The translations under genes and the position numbers were made by a program. The notes under the pieces are model-generated. The model did no database searches and was not told where the DNA came from. It was given only the letters and a program-made list of their open reading frames with translations. Source: Stenotrophomonas sp. 169 (GTDB taxonomy: Bacteria; Pseudomonadota; Gammaproteobacteria; Xanthomonadales; Xanthomonadaceae). From it: a DNA stretch of 64,000 bases. Below are positions 52,599-63,092 of the stretch, in pieces (the first letter of the stretch is position 1; every line of letters begins with the position of its first letter). The stretch lies in NCBI RefSeq assembly GCF_014621775.1, contig NZ_CP061204.1, positions 2,004,501 through 2,068,500 of the forward strand, given 5' to 3'.

Positions 52599-52922
52599 CC
52601 GGCGCCTCCGCATGAACGGTTAAGTGATCCGCGCCACGGCACGGTGGAGGGTCGTGATCGCACGGAATCCACTTGAAAAGCGCGTTGTGACAGCGCGCCA
52701 TTCAGGGCGGTGTGGCGTGCTCATGCGTCCCGCTTCGGCGCACATCACACAATGTCACAAAGACAACTCTTTGTTTTCACGGAGGGTTGATTGATAGGGG
52801 GTATAGATTCAACCCACGAGCTTCGCCAGCGTCCCCCACGCCCGCGCCGATTCCGATAACCACCACGCAGCTCCCCCGGGCTGCAGGGTGCACCCACCTG
52901 CACGCCCCATCGAGCACGCCCC
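52599..52922. other. Intergenic region upstream of the glg-tre operon
   Basis: About 320 bases. It holds a perfect dyad (52757-52774), two TGTGA half-sites that are not in the inverted order of a full CRP/Clp site (near 52686 and, on the other strand, near 52755), and TATAGA at 52802 as a possible -10 box. No gene is convincing here. Confidence 0.5.
52757..52774. promoter_or_regulatory. 18-base dyad in the glgA upstream region
   Basis: ACAAAGA and TCTTTGT pair perfectly around the loop CAAC, and three Ts follow. It is AT-rich, unlike the SMAG elements, and lies about 30 bases before the possible -10 box. It may be an operator for the glycogen/trehalose operon, or a weak terminator of upstream transcripts. 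Confidence 0.4.
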
Positions 52923-54464
52923 ATGAGCAGCATTCCCCCGTTCAAACGCCCGCAATCCCTCTCCAGCGCGCGCAAGGCGAGCCAGCGCTCGCGCCAGCGC
53001 GACCTGCGTGGACGCTTCACCCCGGCCATGACGGTCGTGGAATGCGGTGAGCCGGTCCTGTTCGTTGTCTCGGAGATGGCCGATTTCATCAAGGCCGGCG
53101 GCTTGGGCGACGTCGCCGCTTCGCTGCCGCGCGCGTTGCGGGGCGCGTGTGATGTGCGCGTCCTGATTCCGGGCTACCCGGAGGTCCTGGCACGGCTGCC
53201 GACGATCGAGGTGGTCGGCAGCGTGGCACCGCGTGGCCATCTGCCGGCCAGTCGTATTGGTCGGGCCCTGCAGTCCGATGGCCTGCCGATCTACGTGCTG
53301 CTGAACGGGCCGCTGTTCGATCGCAAAGGCTCGCCTTACGTGGATGAAGCCGGCAAGGAGTGGAAAGACAATGCGATCCGGTTCGCTACCCTGTCGCACG
53401 CTGCCGCGGAGATCGCGGCCGGCCGCACCGGCATGGACTGGACGCCGGGCCTGCTGCATCTCAACGATTGGCCGACGGCGCTTGCAGCGGCGTATGTGCG
53501 CTGGGACGCCACGCCGGTGGCAACCCTGCTGACCATCCACAACCTCGCTTACCAGGGACTGTTCCCGTATGCGCTGGCCGAGGCCATCGGCGTGCCCGCG
53601 GAACATCTGGAAGAAATGCATTTCTTCGGCCACATGTCCTACCTGCAGGCGGGCATCGTCAATGCCACGCGCCTGAACACCGTCAGCCTGCGCTACGCCG
53701 AGCAGATCACCGCGCCGGCCGATGGCTGCGGGCTGGACGAACTGCTGGCACGCCGCGCGGCAGGCGGGCACCTCAGTGGCATCGTCAACGGCATTGACGC
53801 CAGCTGGGATCCGCGCTCGGATCGGCACTTGTCCGCGCATTTCAGCGTGCAGGCCTGCGACGGCCGGGCGGAGAACGCGGCCAGCGTGCGTCGGGCCTTC
53901 GGCCTGCGTGACAGTGACGGTCCGCTGTTCGCGGTGGTCAGTCGCCTCGTGCACCAGAAGGGCCTGGACATCACCTGCGACGTCGCACCGCAGATCGTCG
54001 CGGCCGGTGGTCAGTTGGTCGTCATCGGCGGCGGCGAGCCGCAGGTCGAAGACGAAGTGCGCGCACTGGCCCAGCGTTTTCCCGGCCAGGTCGGCGCCTG
54101 GATCGGCTTCGATGAACAACTGGCGCGGCAGATGTTCGCGGGCGCGGACTTCCTGTTGATGCCTTCCCGCTTTGAACCCTGCGGCCTCAGCCAGATGTAT
54201 GCCCAGCGCTTCGGCTGCCTGCCCATCGCCCACGCTACCGGCGGTCTGGTGGATACCGTCGATGACGGGGTGACCGGCTTCCTGTTCCACGAGCCGACGG
54301 CCAACGTGATGCGCCGCTGCGTCGAGCGCGCACTGCGTACGTTCCGCATGCCCGCCTTGCTGCAGTCCATGCAGCGCGCCGCGATGCTGCGGCCCAGCGG
54401 CTGGGACATTGCCGGGCGCCAGTACCTGGATCTGTACCGCCAGGCCCGGCAGGTGGCTGCATGA
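52923..54464 (+). CDS. glgA: Glycogen synthase
   Basis: A 513-residue GT5 glycosyltransferase that extends alpha-1,4-glucan from ADP-glucose. The donor-binding KAGGLGDV is at residues 57-64; in E. coli it is near residue 15, so this protein has an N-terminal extension of about 40 basic residues, or starts later (M36, 53028). [20 protein letters not shown] and [12 protein letters not shown] with TGGLVDTV are further family motifs. It opens the glg-tre operon and its stop overlaps the glgB start. No glgC (ADP-glucose pyrophosphorylase) lies within the visible part of the cluster. Confidence 0.93.
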   Translation: MSSIPPFKRPQSLSSARKASQRSRQRDLRGRFTPAMTVVECGEPVLFVVSEMADFIKAGGLGDVAASLPRALRGACDVRVLIPGYPEVLARLPTIEVVGSVAPRGHLPASRIGRALQSDGLPIYVLLNGPLFDRKGSPYVDEAGKEWKDNAIRFATLSHAAAEIAAGRTGMDWTPGLLHLNDWPTALAAAYVRWDATPVATLLTIHNLAYQGLFPYALAEAIGVPAEHLEEMHFFGHMSYLQAGIVNATRLNTVSLRYAEQITAPADGCGLDELLARRAAGGHLSGIVNGIDASWDPRSDRHLSAHFSVQACDGRAENAASVRRAFGLRDSDGPLFAVVSRLVHQKGLDITCDVAPQIVAAGGQLVVIGGGEPQVEDEVRALAQRFPGQVGAWIGFDEQLARQMFAGADFLLMPSRFEPCGLSQMYAQRFGCLPIAHATGGLVDTVDDGVTGFLFHEPTANVMRRCVERALRTFRMPALLQSMQRAAMLRPSGWDIAGRQYLDLYRQARQVAA

Positions 54465-56695
54465 TGGCGCTGGACGCGACCCTGCATCCTGCCAACCCGC
54501 AGCCCGATGAACCGAACGAGCCCGCGGCGCACCTGCCGGCCGAGCTGACCGCGCTGCTGCGGGGCGAGCCGGCGGACCCGTTTGCCTGGCTCGGCGTGCA
54601 TGGTGACGGGCGCGGCGGCCATGTACTGCGCGTGTTGCTGCCGGGCGCACGCGCGGTGCATGCGCGCATCGCCGGCCAGGCGAACGAGGTCCGCCTGTCC
54701 GCGGTGCAGGGCGACGGTTTGTTCCAGGCAGAGGTGCCCAACGCGGGATTGGCCCTGCTGCGCATCCAGTGGCCCGATGGCGAGCAGATCGTGCATGATC
54801 CGTATGGCTTCTGGCCGCTGCTCAGTGATGCCGCGCTGCGCGGTGTCGCGGCCGGTGACGGTGAGGCGATGCGCGCGCTCGGTGCGCTGCCGCAGCAGGT
54901 CGATGCCATCGATGGCGTGCGGTTCGCGGTGTGGGCCCCGAATGCGCGGCGTGTCGCCGTAGTGGGGGAATTCAACAGCTGGGACGGACGTCGCCATCCC
55001 ATGCGCCTGCGCCATGAGGCCGGCGTCTGGGAGATATTCATCCCGGGGGTGCAGGTTGGCGCGCGCTACAAATTCCGCATCACCGGCGCGGACGGCCATG
55101 TGCTGGCGGACAAGGCGGACCCGATGGCGCGCTGGGCCGAGCTGCCACCCGCAACGGCTTCACGCGTCGCCCCGATGGAGCCGCACGGCTGGAACGACGA
55201 TGCCTGGATGCAGCAGCGCAGCCGCAACGAACATCGCCCGTTGTCCATCTATGAAGTGCATGCAGCCTCCTGGCAGCACGACACCGACGGCGGTTCGTAC
55301 GACTGGAACGCGCTGGGCGATCGCCTGATTCCGCACGTACACGATCTCGGCTTCACCCATATCGAGCTGTTGCCGGTCAGCGAGCATCCCTTCGGCGGTT
55401 CGTGGGGTTACCAGCCATTGGGCATCTATGCGCCGACCGCGCGCCATGGCAGCCCTGCCGACTTCGCCCGCTTCGTCGACCGCTGCCACCAGGCCGGGAT
55501 CGGCGTGATCGTGGACTGGGTGAGTGCCCACTTCCCGACCGATGCGCACGGACTGGAACGCTTCGACGGCACGGCGCTGTACGAGCACGCTGACCCGCGC
55601 GAAGGCTTCCATCAGGACTGGCACACGCTGATCTACAACTACGGCCGCAATGAAGTAGCCGGCTACCTGCTGGGCAGTGCCTTGGAGTGGATCGAACGTT
55701 TCCACATCGATGGCCTGCGCGTGGATGCAGTGGCCTCGATGCTGTACCGCGATTACAGCCGCAACGAGGGCGAGTGGGTCGCCAACGAGTACGGCGGGCG
55801 CGAGAACCTGCAGGCGAAGGCCTTCCTGCAGCGGATGAATGCCACGCTGCTGGAGCGCCATCCGCAGGTGATGGTGATCGCCGAAGAATCCACTGCGTGG
55901 CCGGGCGTGACCGCGCCGGTAGCGCAGGACGGATTGGGCTTCAGCCACAAGTGGAACATGGGCTGGATGCACGATTCGCTGAACTACATGCAGCACGATC
56001 CGATCCACCGGTGCCATCACCACAGTGAAATGACCTTCGGCCTGGTCTATGCGTTTTCCGAGCGCTACGTGCTGCCGTTGTCGCATGATGAAGTGGTGCA
56101 CGGCAAAGGCTCGTTGCTGCTGCGGATGCCAGGTGACGAATGGCAGCGCTTCGCCAACCTGCGTGCGTATTACGCGCTCATGTGGGCGCACCCGGGCAGC
56201 AAACTGCTGTTCATGGGCGGCGAGTTCGGCCAGAGCCACGAGTGGAACCACGACGCATCGCTGGACTGGGAACAGGCGGGCAGGCCGCTTAACCAGGGCG
56301 TCGCCCGTCTGGTCGGCGATCTCAACCGGGTACTGCAGGCGCAGGCCGCGCTGCACCGCGACGAGCAGGACGAGCGCGGCTTCGCGTGGAGTGTGGGGGA
56401 TGATCACCGCAACAGCGTGCTGGCCTTCATCCGTCATGATCCACACGGTCTGGCGCCGCCTCTGCTGGTGGTCAGCAACATGACCCCGGTACCGCGCCAC
56501 GGGTATCGGGTCGGCGTGCCGCAGGGCGGTCGCTGGCGCGAGATCCTCAACAGCGACAGCATGTTCTACGGCGGCAGCAATCTCGGCAACAGCGGGGTGC
56601 TGCAGTCGCAGGCCCGGCCGATGCACGGCCAACCCCACTCGCTGCAGTTGACACTGCCGCCCCTGTCAACGCTGTACCTGCAGGTCGACGCATGA
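54461..56695 (+). CDS. glgB: 1,4-alpha-glucan branching enzyme
   Basis: A 744-residue GH13 enzyme. Two N-terminal beta-sandwich modules are followed by the catalytic barrel with [21 protein letters not shown] (nucleophile Asp), [11 protein letters not shown] (acid/base Glu) and [12 protein letters not shown]. It adds alpha-1,6 branches to glycogen. Start and stop overlap the neighbouring genes (ATGA on each side). Confidence 0.95.
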   Translation: MMALDATLHPANPQPDEPNEPAAHLPAELTALLRGEPADPFAWLGVHGDGRGGHVLRVLLPGARAVHARIAGQANEVRLSAVQGDGLFQAEVPNAGLALLRIQWPDGEQIVHDPYGFWPLLSDAALRGVAAGDGEAMRALGALPQQVDAIDGVRFAVWAPNARRVAVVGEFNSWDGRRHPMRLRHEAGVWEIFIPGVQVGARYKFRITGADGHVLADKADPMARWAELPPATASRVAPMEPHGWNDDAWMQQRSRNEHRPLSIYEVHAASWQHDTDGGSYDWNALGDRLIPHVHDLGFTHIELLPVSEHPFGGSWGYQPLGIYAPTARHGSPADFARFVDRCHQAGIGVIVDWVSAHFPTDAHGLERFDGTALYEHADPREGFHQDWHTLIYNYGRNEVAGYLLGSALEWIERFHIDGLRVDAVASMLYRDYSRNEGEWVANEYGGRENLQAKAFLQRMNATLLERHPQVMVIAEESTAWPGVTAPVAQDGLGFSHKWNMGWMHDSLNYMQHDPIHRCHHHSEMTFGLVYAFSERYVLPLSHDEVVHGKGSLLLRMPGDEWQRFANLRAYYALMWAHPGSKLLFMGGEFGQSHEWNHDASLDWEQAGRPLNQGVARLVGDLNRVLQAQAALHRDEQDERGFAWSVGDDHRNSVLAFIRHDPHGLAPPLLVVSNMTPVPRHGYRVGVPQGGRWREILNSDSMFYGGSNLGNSGVLQSQARPMHGQPHSLQLTLPPLSTLYLQVDA

Positions 56696-58434
56696 GCGTA
56701 GCGGTCGCGGGGCGCCTCGGCGCATGGCCGATCGGCGACGGGTGTTATCAGTTCCGCGTGTGGGCACCGGATGCACGCGAGGTCGCGCTCGTGCTCGACG
56801 GCGAGCTGCTGCAGATGCACGGGGAGGGGGACGGATGCTTCAGCGTGGACGCCGCCGGCAGCGCCGGTGCGCCATATCGGTACCGGATCGATGGCGACGA
56901 GCAGGTGCCCGATCCGGCGTCGCGCTGGCAGCCGCACGGAGTAGAGGGCGCCAGTGCGCTGCTGCCCGTCGACGGGCATGCGTGGAAAAGCGAGTGGACA
57001 GGTCGCGCGTGGCACGAACTGGTGATCTACGAAGTGCATCTCGGCTGCAGTGGGGGCATCGACGGACTGCGCGCCCAACTGCCTGCGCTGGCCGCGATGG
57101 GCATCACGGCGCTGGAGCTGATGCCCGTCGCGCAGTTCCCTGGACGCCGGAACTGGGGCTACGACGGGGTGTTCCCGTACGCTCCGGCCGAAGTCTACGG
57201 CCATCCCGATGCGCTCAAGGCGCTGGTCGATGACGCACACGCGCAGGGAATGGCCGTGCTGCTGGATGTGGTCTACAACCACTTCGGTCCGCAGGGCAAT
57301 CTGCTGTCGCGCTACGCGTCCGCGTTTTTCCGCACCGATGCGCCCACGCCCTGGGGCGAAGCCATCGACTTCCGGCAACCGCAGGTGCGCCGTTTCTTCA
57401 TCGACAATGCGTTGATGTGGCTGCAGGAGTATCGCTTCGATGGCCTGCGTCTGGATGCGGTGCACACCATCGTACCCAACGATTTCCTTGCCGATCTGCA
57501 GCACCGTGTGCGCACGCACTGCGGCGCGGACCGGCCGATCCACCTGGTGCTGGAGAACGAGCGCAACCAGGCGCACTGGCTGCGCGCGGGCTTCCAGGCG
57601 CAGTGGAACGACGATTACCACAACGCCCTGCATGTGATGGTGACCGGGGAATGCGAGGGGTATTACGCGGACTATGCGGATCGCGCGGCCGAGCTGCTTG
57701 CACGCTCGCTCGCCGAAGGGTTTGGCTGGCAGGGTGAGCGCAACCACAAAGGCGAGATGCGTGGCGAGCCGAGTGCGGATGTGTCGGCCGATCATTTCGT
57801 GATCTTCGCGCAGAACCACGACCAGATCGGCAACCGTGCGTTCGGTGATCGCCTGTGCACGCAGGTGACGCCGGCGATCGCCTCCGCTGTCCAGGCGCTG
57901 ACCCTGCTGACCCCGATGGTGCCGCTGGTCTTCATGGGGGAGCCGTGGCACGCGCGGCAGCCGTTCCAGTTCTTCACCGACTTCGCGCCGCCGCTGGACG
58001 AGGCCGTGCGCGAGGGCAGGCGTCGAGAGTTCGCCGGGTTTGCGGCATTTTCTTCGCAGTCCGAGCGGGACCGCATACCGGATCCCAACGCGATCGCCAC
58101 GTTTGAACGCTCGCGGGTCGCGCTGCCACCGGCGGACGATGCTCTGGCCGCTGCGCATATCGACGATTTCGCGGCGCTGCTGGCCCTGCGCAGGCGCTAC
58201 CTGCAACCCGCGCTGGCGCGTGCGCGCTCGCTGGGCGCCAGGGTACTGGGCCCGCAGGCCGTCCAGGCCGGCTGGCAGCTGCCCGAAGGACAGTGGTGGG
58301 TGGCATTCAATGCTGGCCCAGCCGACGTTGCGCACCGCCTGCCCGACGGCCAGGTGCTGCATGCGCAGGGTGATGCGCAGGCAGCGCAGCTCGCGGCCGG
58401 CGGCGGCATCCGCGTGCACTGGGTGGCGTCATGA
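56692..58434 (+). CDS. treZ: Malto-oligosyltrehalose trehalohydrolase
   Basis: A 580-residue GH13 enzyme that frees trehalose from maltooligosyl-trehalose. It has the small N-terminal domain [17 protein letters not shown], then [42 protein letters not shown] (nucleophile Asp), LVLENERN (acid Glu) and [12 protein letters not shown]. It works after TreY, which is encoded two genes downstream. Confidence 0.94.
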   Translation: MSVAVAGRLGAWPIGDGCYQFRVWAPDAREVALVLDGELLQMHGEGDGCFSVDAAGSAGAPYRYRIDGDEQVPDPASRWQPHGVEGASALLPVDGHAWKSEWTGRAWHELVIYEVHLGCSGGIDGLRAQLPALAAMGITALELMPVAQFPGRRNWGYDGVFPYAPAEVYGHPDALKALVDDAHAQGMAVLLDVVYNHFGPQGNLLSRYASAFFRTDAPTPWGEAIDFRQPQVRRFFIDNALMWLQEYRFDGLRLDAVHTIVPNDFLADLQHRVRTHCGADRPIHLVLENERNQAHWLRAGFQAQWNDDYHNALHVMVTGECEGYYADYADRAAELLARSLAEGFGWQGERNHKGEMRGEPSADVSADHFVIFAQNHDQIGNRAFGDRLCTQVTPAIASAVQALTLLTPMVPLVFMGEPWHARQPFQFFTDFAPPLDEAVREGRRREFAGFAAFSSQSERDRIPDPNAIATFERSRVALPPADDALAAAHIDDFAALLALRRRYLQPALARARSLGARVLGPQAVQAGWQLPEGQWWVAFNAGPADVAHRLPDGQVLHAQGDAQAAQLAAGGGIRVHWVAS

Positions 58435-60320
58435 GCCGCCCGGCACCCGGCGACGCTGACCTCCAGCGCCGCGCGGTGGACGCCGGCCTGCATCCGCACT
58501 GGACCGACGTCAGTGGCATCGAACGGACCGTCTCGCCGGAGGTGCTGGGCGCCGTCCTGGCCACCTTGCGAGGGGGAGCAGAGCAGGGCACAGCGGACGC
58601 ACCGCTGCTGACCACGGTATGCGGTCAGCCGCTCATCATCCCCGGTGCAGGCGACGCTGCGGCCGCCTGGCGCGCCGAGAGCGGTGAAGAGCAGCCGGCG
58701 CTGCGTGAGCGCAGTGGCCGCTGGGGTGCGCCGCTGCAGCCCGGCTACTACATGTGGCTGCAGGGCGGACGGCAGCAACGCGTTGCCGTATCGCCAGCAC
58801 AGGCGTGGTTCCCGCACGCCGGTGCGTCCATGCGGCCGTGGGGCGCCGCGCTGCAGGTGCAGGGCCTGCGTGGTCAGGACGATGGCGGGATCGGCGACAG
58901 CACCGGCGCGCTTGCGTGGGGCAGGGCGCTGCGCCTGCACGGCGCTACGTCCATGGCTCTGTCGCCGATCCACGCCAGCATGCCGATCACCGATGCCTAC
59001 AGCCCGTATTCGCCCAGCGACCGCCGCTGGCTCGAGCCCGTGCACGCGTCGCCGCTCCAGGTGCTTGCCGAGGCCGCCGCCGCCGTCCGGCATGCCGACC
59101 CCGTTCTCGACCAGACGCTGGCACGACATGAAGCGGCGACGCTGATCGACTGGCCAGCCGCCGCTGCAGCCAAATGGCAGTGGATCGGCCGGTTGCCTGC
59201 GTGGCTGCAGACGCAGCAGCCCGCGCAATGGCAGTCCATCGAAGCCGGAATGCAGGCGCTCGGTGACGATCTGCTGCAATGGAGCCAGCACACGGCCGCG
59301 TTGTCGCGCACGCCGGCTTCGCTGCTCGCTTTCGGGCAGTGGCTGGCACAGGAAAGCTGGCGGCAGGCGCAGCAGCAGGTGCGCAGCGAGGGCATGCATA
59401 TCGGCCTGATCGCAGACCTCGCCGTGGGTTTCGACCCGTCCGGCATCGAGGCACTGGCCAATGCCGATGCAGTGCTGCGGGGCCTGGAACTGGGGGCACC
59501 ACCGGACGCCTTCAATCCGCACGGACAGGCGTGGGGCATCACCGGCTATTCGCCGCTGGCCCTGCGCGCGCAGGGCTACGCGCCGTTCATCAGCCTGCTG
59601 CGCGCCGTCATGGCCGAGCGGGGCGGGGTCCGCATCGACCACATCCTGGGACTGCGGCGCTTGTGGGTCGTGCCGCGGGGGGCGGGCGCCGGCCAAGGCG
59701 TCTACCTCGATCAGCCGTTCGACGACCTGCTCAACCTGCTGGTGCTTGAATCCTGGCGTCACCGTTGCCTGGTGATCGGCGAAGACCTGGGCGTGGTGCC
59801 GCCCGGCATCCGCGACGCACTCGCGTCGCGGGGCGTGCTGGGTCTGGACGTGCTGGCCTTCAGCCGTGACGAGAAGGGCGTGTGGCCGCCAGCACGCTGG
59901 CGCGAAACCGCCGTGGCGATGACCTCGACCCATGATCTTCCACCGCTCGCCGGCTGGTTGCGCGGTACCGACCTGGCGTGGCGACAGCGGCTTGGCTGGA
60001 ACGACGGATCCGCCACCCGCACGGCACGGCAGCAACGCCAATGCGAAGTGCAGCAGCTGGCCGAGCGGGTCGCCGACGAAGGCCTGGACAGCGGCGACCT
60101 GCAACGCGACGCCCTTGCGCTGACGGCGCGCTCGCCGGCGCGCCTCGCCCTGTTGCCGCTGGAAGATGCGCTGGGGCTGGAAGAACAACCGAACCTGCCG
60201 GGCACCACCAGCGAACACCCGAACTGGCGCCGACGGGTTCCCTTGCAACTTGATGAAAGCGCGGTCAGCGCGCGCCTCGCCGCCTTTGCGGGCCAGCGGG
60301 GCAAAGAGAGCACCCCATGA
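58431..60320 (+). CDS. malQ: 4-alpha-glucanotransferase (amylomaltase)
   Basis: A 629-residue GH77 enzyme. The catalytic segments are VRIDHILGLRRLWVVP (nucleophile Asp), LVIGEDLGVVP (acid Glu) and MTSTHDLPPLAGW. An additional N-terminal region of about 120 residues precedes the barrel. It rearranges short maltodextrins so they can be used by TreY and GlgX. It overlaps both neighbours by four bases. Confidence 0.94.
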   Translation: MSRPAPGDADLQRRAVDAGLHPHWTDVSGIERTVSPEVLGAVLATLRGGAEQGTADAPLLTTVCGQPLIIPGAGDAAAAWRAESGEEQPALRERSGRWGAPLQPGYYMWLQGGRQQRVAVSPAQAWFPHAGASMRPWGAALQVQGLRGQDDGGIGDSTGALAWGRALRLHGATSMALSPIHASMPITDAYSPYSPSDRRWLEPVHASPLQVLAEAAAAVRHADPVLDQTLARHEAATLIDWPAAAAAKWQWIGRLPAWLQTQQPAQWQSIEAGMQALGDDLLQWSQHTAALSRTPASLLAFGQWLAQESWRQAQQQVRSEGMHIGLIADLAVGFDPSGIEALANADAVLRGLELGAPPDAFNPHGQAWGITGYSPLALRAQGYAPFISLLRAVMAERGGVRIDHILGLRRLWVVPRGAGAGQGVYLDQPFDDLLNLLVLESWRHRCLVIGEDLGVVPPGIRDALASRGVLGLDVLAFSRDEKGVWPPARWRETAVAMTSTHDLPPLAGWLRGTDLAWRQRLGWNDGSATRTARQQRQCEVQQLAERVADEGLDSGDLQRDALALTARSPARLALLPLEDALGLEEQPNLPGTTSEHPNWRRRVPLQLDESAVSARLAAFAGQRGKESTP

Positions 60321-62884
60321 ACACCTTACGCGCTACGGTCCGCCTGCAACTGCATGCGGGTTTCGATTTCGACGCGGCAGCGGCACAGGTCGACTACTAC
60401 GCCCGTCTTGGCATCAGTCATCTGTATCTGTCGCCGGTGGCGCAGGCTGCCGCCGGCTCGACCCACGGCTATGACAACACGGACCCGACCCGCATCAGCG
60501 CAGAGCTGGGCGGGGAAGCGGGGTTCGCCCGTTTGTCCCAGGCCGCGCAGGCGCACGACGTGGGCATCGTGCTCGACATCGTGCCCAACCACATGGCGGC
60601 CAGCCCGGCGAATCCGTGGTGGCACGACGTGCTTCGCCACGGTCGTCGCAGCGCGTACGCCGACTGGTTCGACATCGAGTGGGAAGCGCCCGGCTGCGAG
60701 GGCAAGGTGTGGTTGCCGGTGCTGGACCGTCCGCTGGAGGCCGCCCTGGCAGAAGGCGCGGTGACCCTGGAGGTGGGCAGCGAAGGCCCCGAACTGCGGC
60801 ACCATGACCTGCGCTTGCCGCTGTCGCCGCTCAGCCATCCCGCACCGGCGGACAGCTGGGAGACGTGGACCGAACGCTGCAGGCGATCGCCTGCGCGGCT
60901 GCATGACCTGCTGCAGCGACAGGCGTATCGGCTGGCGTGGTGGCGCACGGGCGCGGACGTAGTGAACTATCGCCGCTTCTTCGATATCAGCGGGCTGGTA
61001 GCGCTGCGCGTGGAGCGCGATGAGGTCTTCGATGCAGTGCATGCGTTGCCGCTCCGGCTGGTGCGCGAGGGCCGCGTGCAGGGCCTGCGCATCGACCATG
61101 TCGATGGCTTGTCCGATCCCGCCGGCTACCTGCGCCGGCTGCGCTTCGCACTGGACGCTGCAGGCGCGGCCGCAGGCCAGGCGCCAGGCACGTTGACCCT
61201 GCACGTGGAAAAGATCCTCGCCGATGGCGAGGCCCTGCCGGAGGACTGGTGCTGTGACGGCAGCACCGGTTATGACTTCATGGACCAGGTGGGTGCGGTG
61301 CTGCATGCCGAGGGCAGTGAACCCGCCCTGCAGGCGCTGTGGCAGTCCGCCAGCCAGGATGCGCGCCACTTCGATGCGGTGCAGCGGCAGGCACGGCAGC
61401 AGGTCCTGGACGGCTCGTTGCGGCCCGACCTGGATCGGTTCCTGCGCCAACTGCAGGCCCTGACAGGAAACGATGCAGCCACTGCCGACCTCACCCCGGG
61501 CATGTTCGCCCGTGCAGCATCCGCGCTGCTCGTGCACTTCCCGGTTTACCGCACACACGGCTTGCGCTCGCAGGCCGACCACGGGTGGATGCAACGCGCC
61601 CGCGAGGCAGCAGCGGGCAGCCTGGATGAAGCCGAGCGCAGTGCGCTGCAGCGCATCGTCGGCCTGCTCGCGGCGGACACGCTGGAAAGTGCCGCGCTGC
61701 GGACCCGATTCGAACAGGTGGCAGCACCGCTCAACGCGAAGGCCGTGGAGGACACGGCCTTCTATCGACATGCGCGCATGCTGTCACGCAATGAGGTGGG
61801 CAGCGATCCCGCGCGCATCGCGCTGCCTTCCGCCGCCTTCGTGGCCCTGGCGCAGGAGCGCGGCACGCATTGGCCGCAGGCTTTGCTGGCGGTCGCCACG
61901 CACGATCACAAACGGGGCCCGGATGCGCGCTGTCGGCTTGCTGCGCTCAGCTGGAATGTGGCGGTGTGGCAGGAACAGGTGACGCACTGGAACACGCTGG
62001 CCGAACAGGCGGGACACCCGTGTCCCTTGCCAGGCGCCGAGACGCTGATGCTGTGGCAGACGCTGCTGGGCAGCTGGCCGCTGCGGGCCGAGGCCGTGCA
62101 GTCTGCGTACTTCGAGCGGGTCGGTGACTGGCTGCGCAAGGCTTTGCGGGAGGGCAAACGGGTCAGTCGATGGTCTGCGCCGGATGAAGTGGCCGAACAG
62201 GCCGCGCTGCAGTGGATCGAGTGGCTGGGCAGCCACCCTGCGGCGGGCGAACTGCGTTCAGCGATGGACGCCTTCGTGCGCAGTATCGCGCCGATGGGCG
62301 CGCGGCTGGGTCTGGCGCAGCTCGCCCTGCAGCTGGGCTGCCCCGGCGTGCCCGATCTGTATCAGGGCAACGAAGGATGGGATTTCAGTCTGGTCGATCC
62401 GGACAACCGACGCGCCGTGGACCACGCGCAGCGCAGGGAGTGGCTGACCGACACCACCTCGTGGGCCGCTGGCCTGCAGGAATGGACTGACGGGGCGCCC
62501 AAGGCGCTGATGCTGGCGGCGATGCTGCAGCATCGCGCGCGCCATCCCGCCCTTTACCGCCATGCACCGCTTCGGCAGCTGGCGGTGAAGGGTGATGACG
62601 CGGTCATGGCGCTGCTCCGGGAGCACGACGGCGAGGCGGTTCTGCTGCTGGTGGACCGATGCGGTGTGCTGGAGCGCGCGGAGGGAATGGACGGCCTGCG
62701 CTGCGCCCGACCGTCCCACGCGGTACTGCAGGACATGGACGACCGGTTGCGCGCACGGCCGTGGCGCAATCTGCTGGATGGGCGACGCCTGGCGTCGACG
62801 GACATTGACCGACCGGGTGCACTGCTGGATGGCGGCCCGGTCGCGGTATGGGTAACTGAAACGGGAGAAGAACGTGGACGATAA
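60317..62884 (+). CDS. treY: Malto-oligosyltrehalose synthase
   Basis: An 855-residue GH13 enzyme that turns the reducing end of maltodextrin into an alpha-1,1 trehalosyl end. Typical segments are YYARLGISHLYLSPV, GSTHGYDNTDPTRI, VLDIVPNHMAASP, GLRIDHVDGLSDP (nucleophile Asp) and HVEKILADGE (acid Glu), with a later ATHDHKRGPDAR. TreZ then releases trehalose. The pair lets the cell make the osmoprotectant trehalose from glycogen. Confidence 0.95.
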   Translation: MNTLRATVRLQLHAGFDFDAAAAQVDYYARLGISHLYLSPVAQAAAGSTHGYDNTDPTRISAELGGEAGFARLSQAAQAHDVGIVLDIVPNHMAASPANPWWHDVLRHGRRSAYADWFDIEWEAPGCEGKVWLPVLDRPLEAALAEGAVTLEVGSEGPELRHHDLRLPLSPLSHPAPADSWETWTERCRRSPARLHDLLQRQAYRLAWWRTGADVVNYRRFFDISGLVALRVERDEVFDAVHALPLRLVREGRVQGLRIDHVDGLSDPAGYLRRLRFALDAAGAAAGQAPGTLTLHVEKILADGEALPEDWCCDGSTGYDFMDQVGAVLHAEGSEPALQALWQSASQDARHFDAVQRQARQQVLDGSLRPDLDRFLRQLQALTGNDAATADLTPGMFARAASALLVHFPVYRTHGLRSQADHGWMQRAREAAAGSLDEAERSALQRIVGLLAADTLESAALRTRFEQVAAPLNAKAVEDTAFYRHARMLSRNEVGSDPARIALPSAAFVALAQERGTHWPQALLAVATHDHKRGPDARCRLAALSWNVAVWQEQVTHWNTLAEQAGHPCPLPGAETLMLWQTLLGSWPLRAEAVQSAYFERVGDWLRKALREGKRVSRWSAPDEVAEQAALQWIEWLGSHPAAGELRSAMDAFVRSIAPMGARLGLAQLALQLGCPGVPDLYQGNEGWDFSLVDPDNRRAVDHAQRREWLTDTTSWAAGLQEWTDGAPKALMLAAMLQHRARHPALYRHAPLRQLAVKGDDAVMALLREHDGEAVLLLVDRCGVLERAEGMDGLRCARPSHAVLQDMDDRLRARPWRNLLDGRRLASTDIDRPGALLDGGPVAVWVTETGEERGR

Positions 62885-63092
62885 GGAACGGGACGAACGC
62901 ACGGCGGCCCTGGCCCACCAGATATGGGAAGCCGAAGGGCGTCCTGATGGACAGCAGCTGCGCCACTGGCACATGGCCCAGCGCCTGGTCCAGGCTGACA
63001 TGACCGTCATGAAGGGTGTCCGCGACAGCGAGTCCGATTCGGCTGCGTCGCCCGCCGATGTCACGGCGGAGGCGGGAGATGGCCACGCGTAA
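62874..63092 (+). CDS. DUF2934 family small protein
   Basis: A 72-residue soluble protein starting at GTG 62874, with ACGGGAGAAG upstream, overlapping the end of treY by 11 bases. The segment AHQIWEAEGRPDGQQLRHWHMAQRL-like (AxxxWEAEGRPxGxxxxHW) is the DUF2934 signature. The rest is acidic and probably disordered. Its placement between treY and glgX suggests a role in the trehalose/glycogen pathway or in stress, but nothing is known. Confidence 0.85.
   Translation: MDDKERDERTAALAHQIWEAEGRPDGQQLRHWHMAQRLVQADMTVMKGVRDSESDSAASPADVTAEAGDGHA

Noticed and set aside
52684..52760. A possible CRP/Clp binding site before glgA
   Set aside because: TGTGA-like half-sites occur but not as an inverted TGTGA-N6-TCACA pair.
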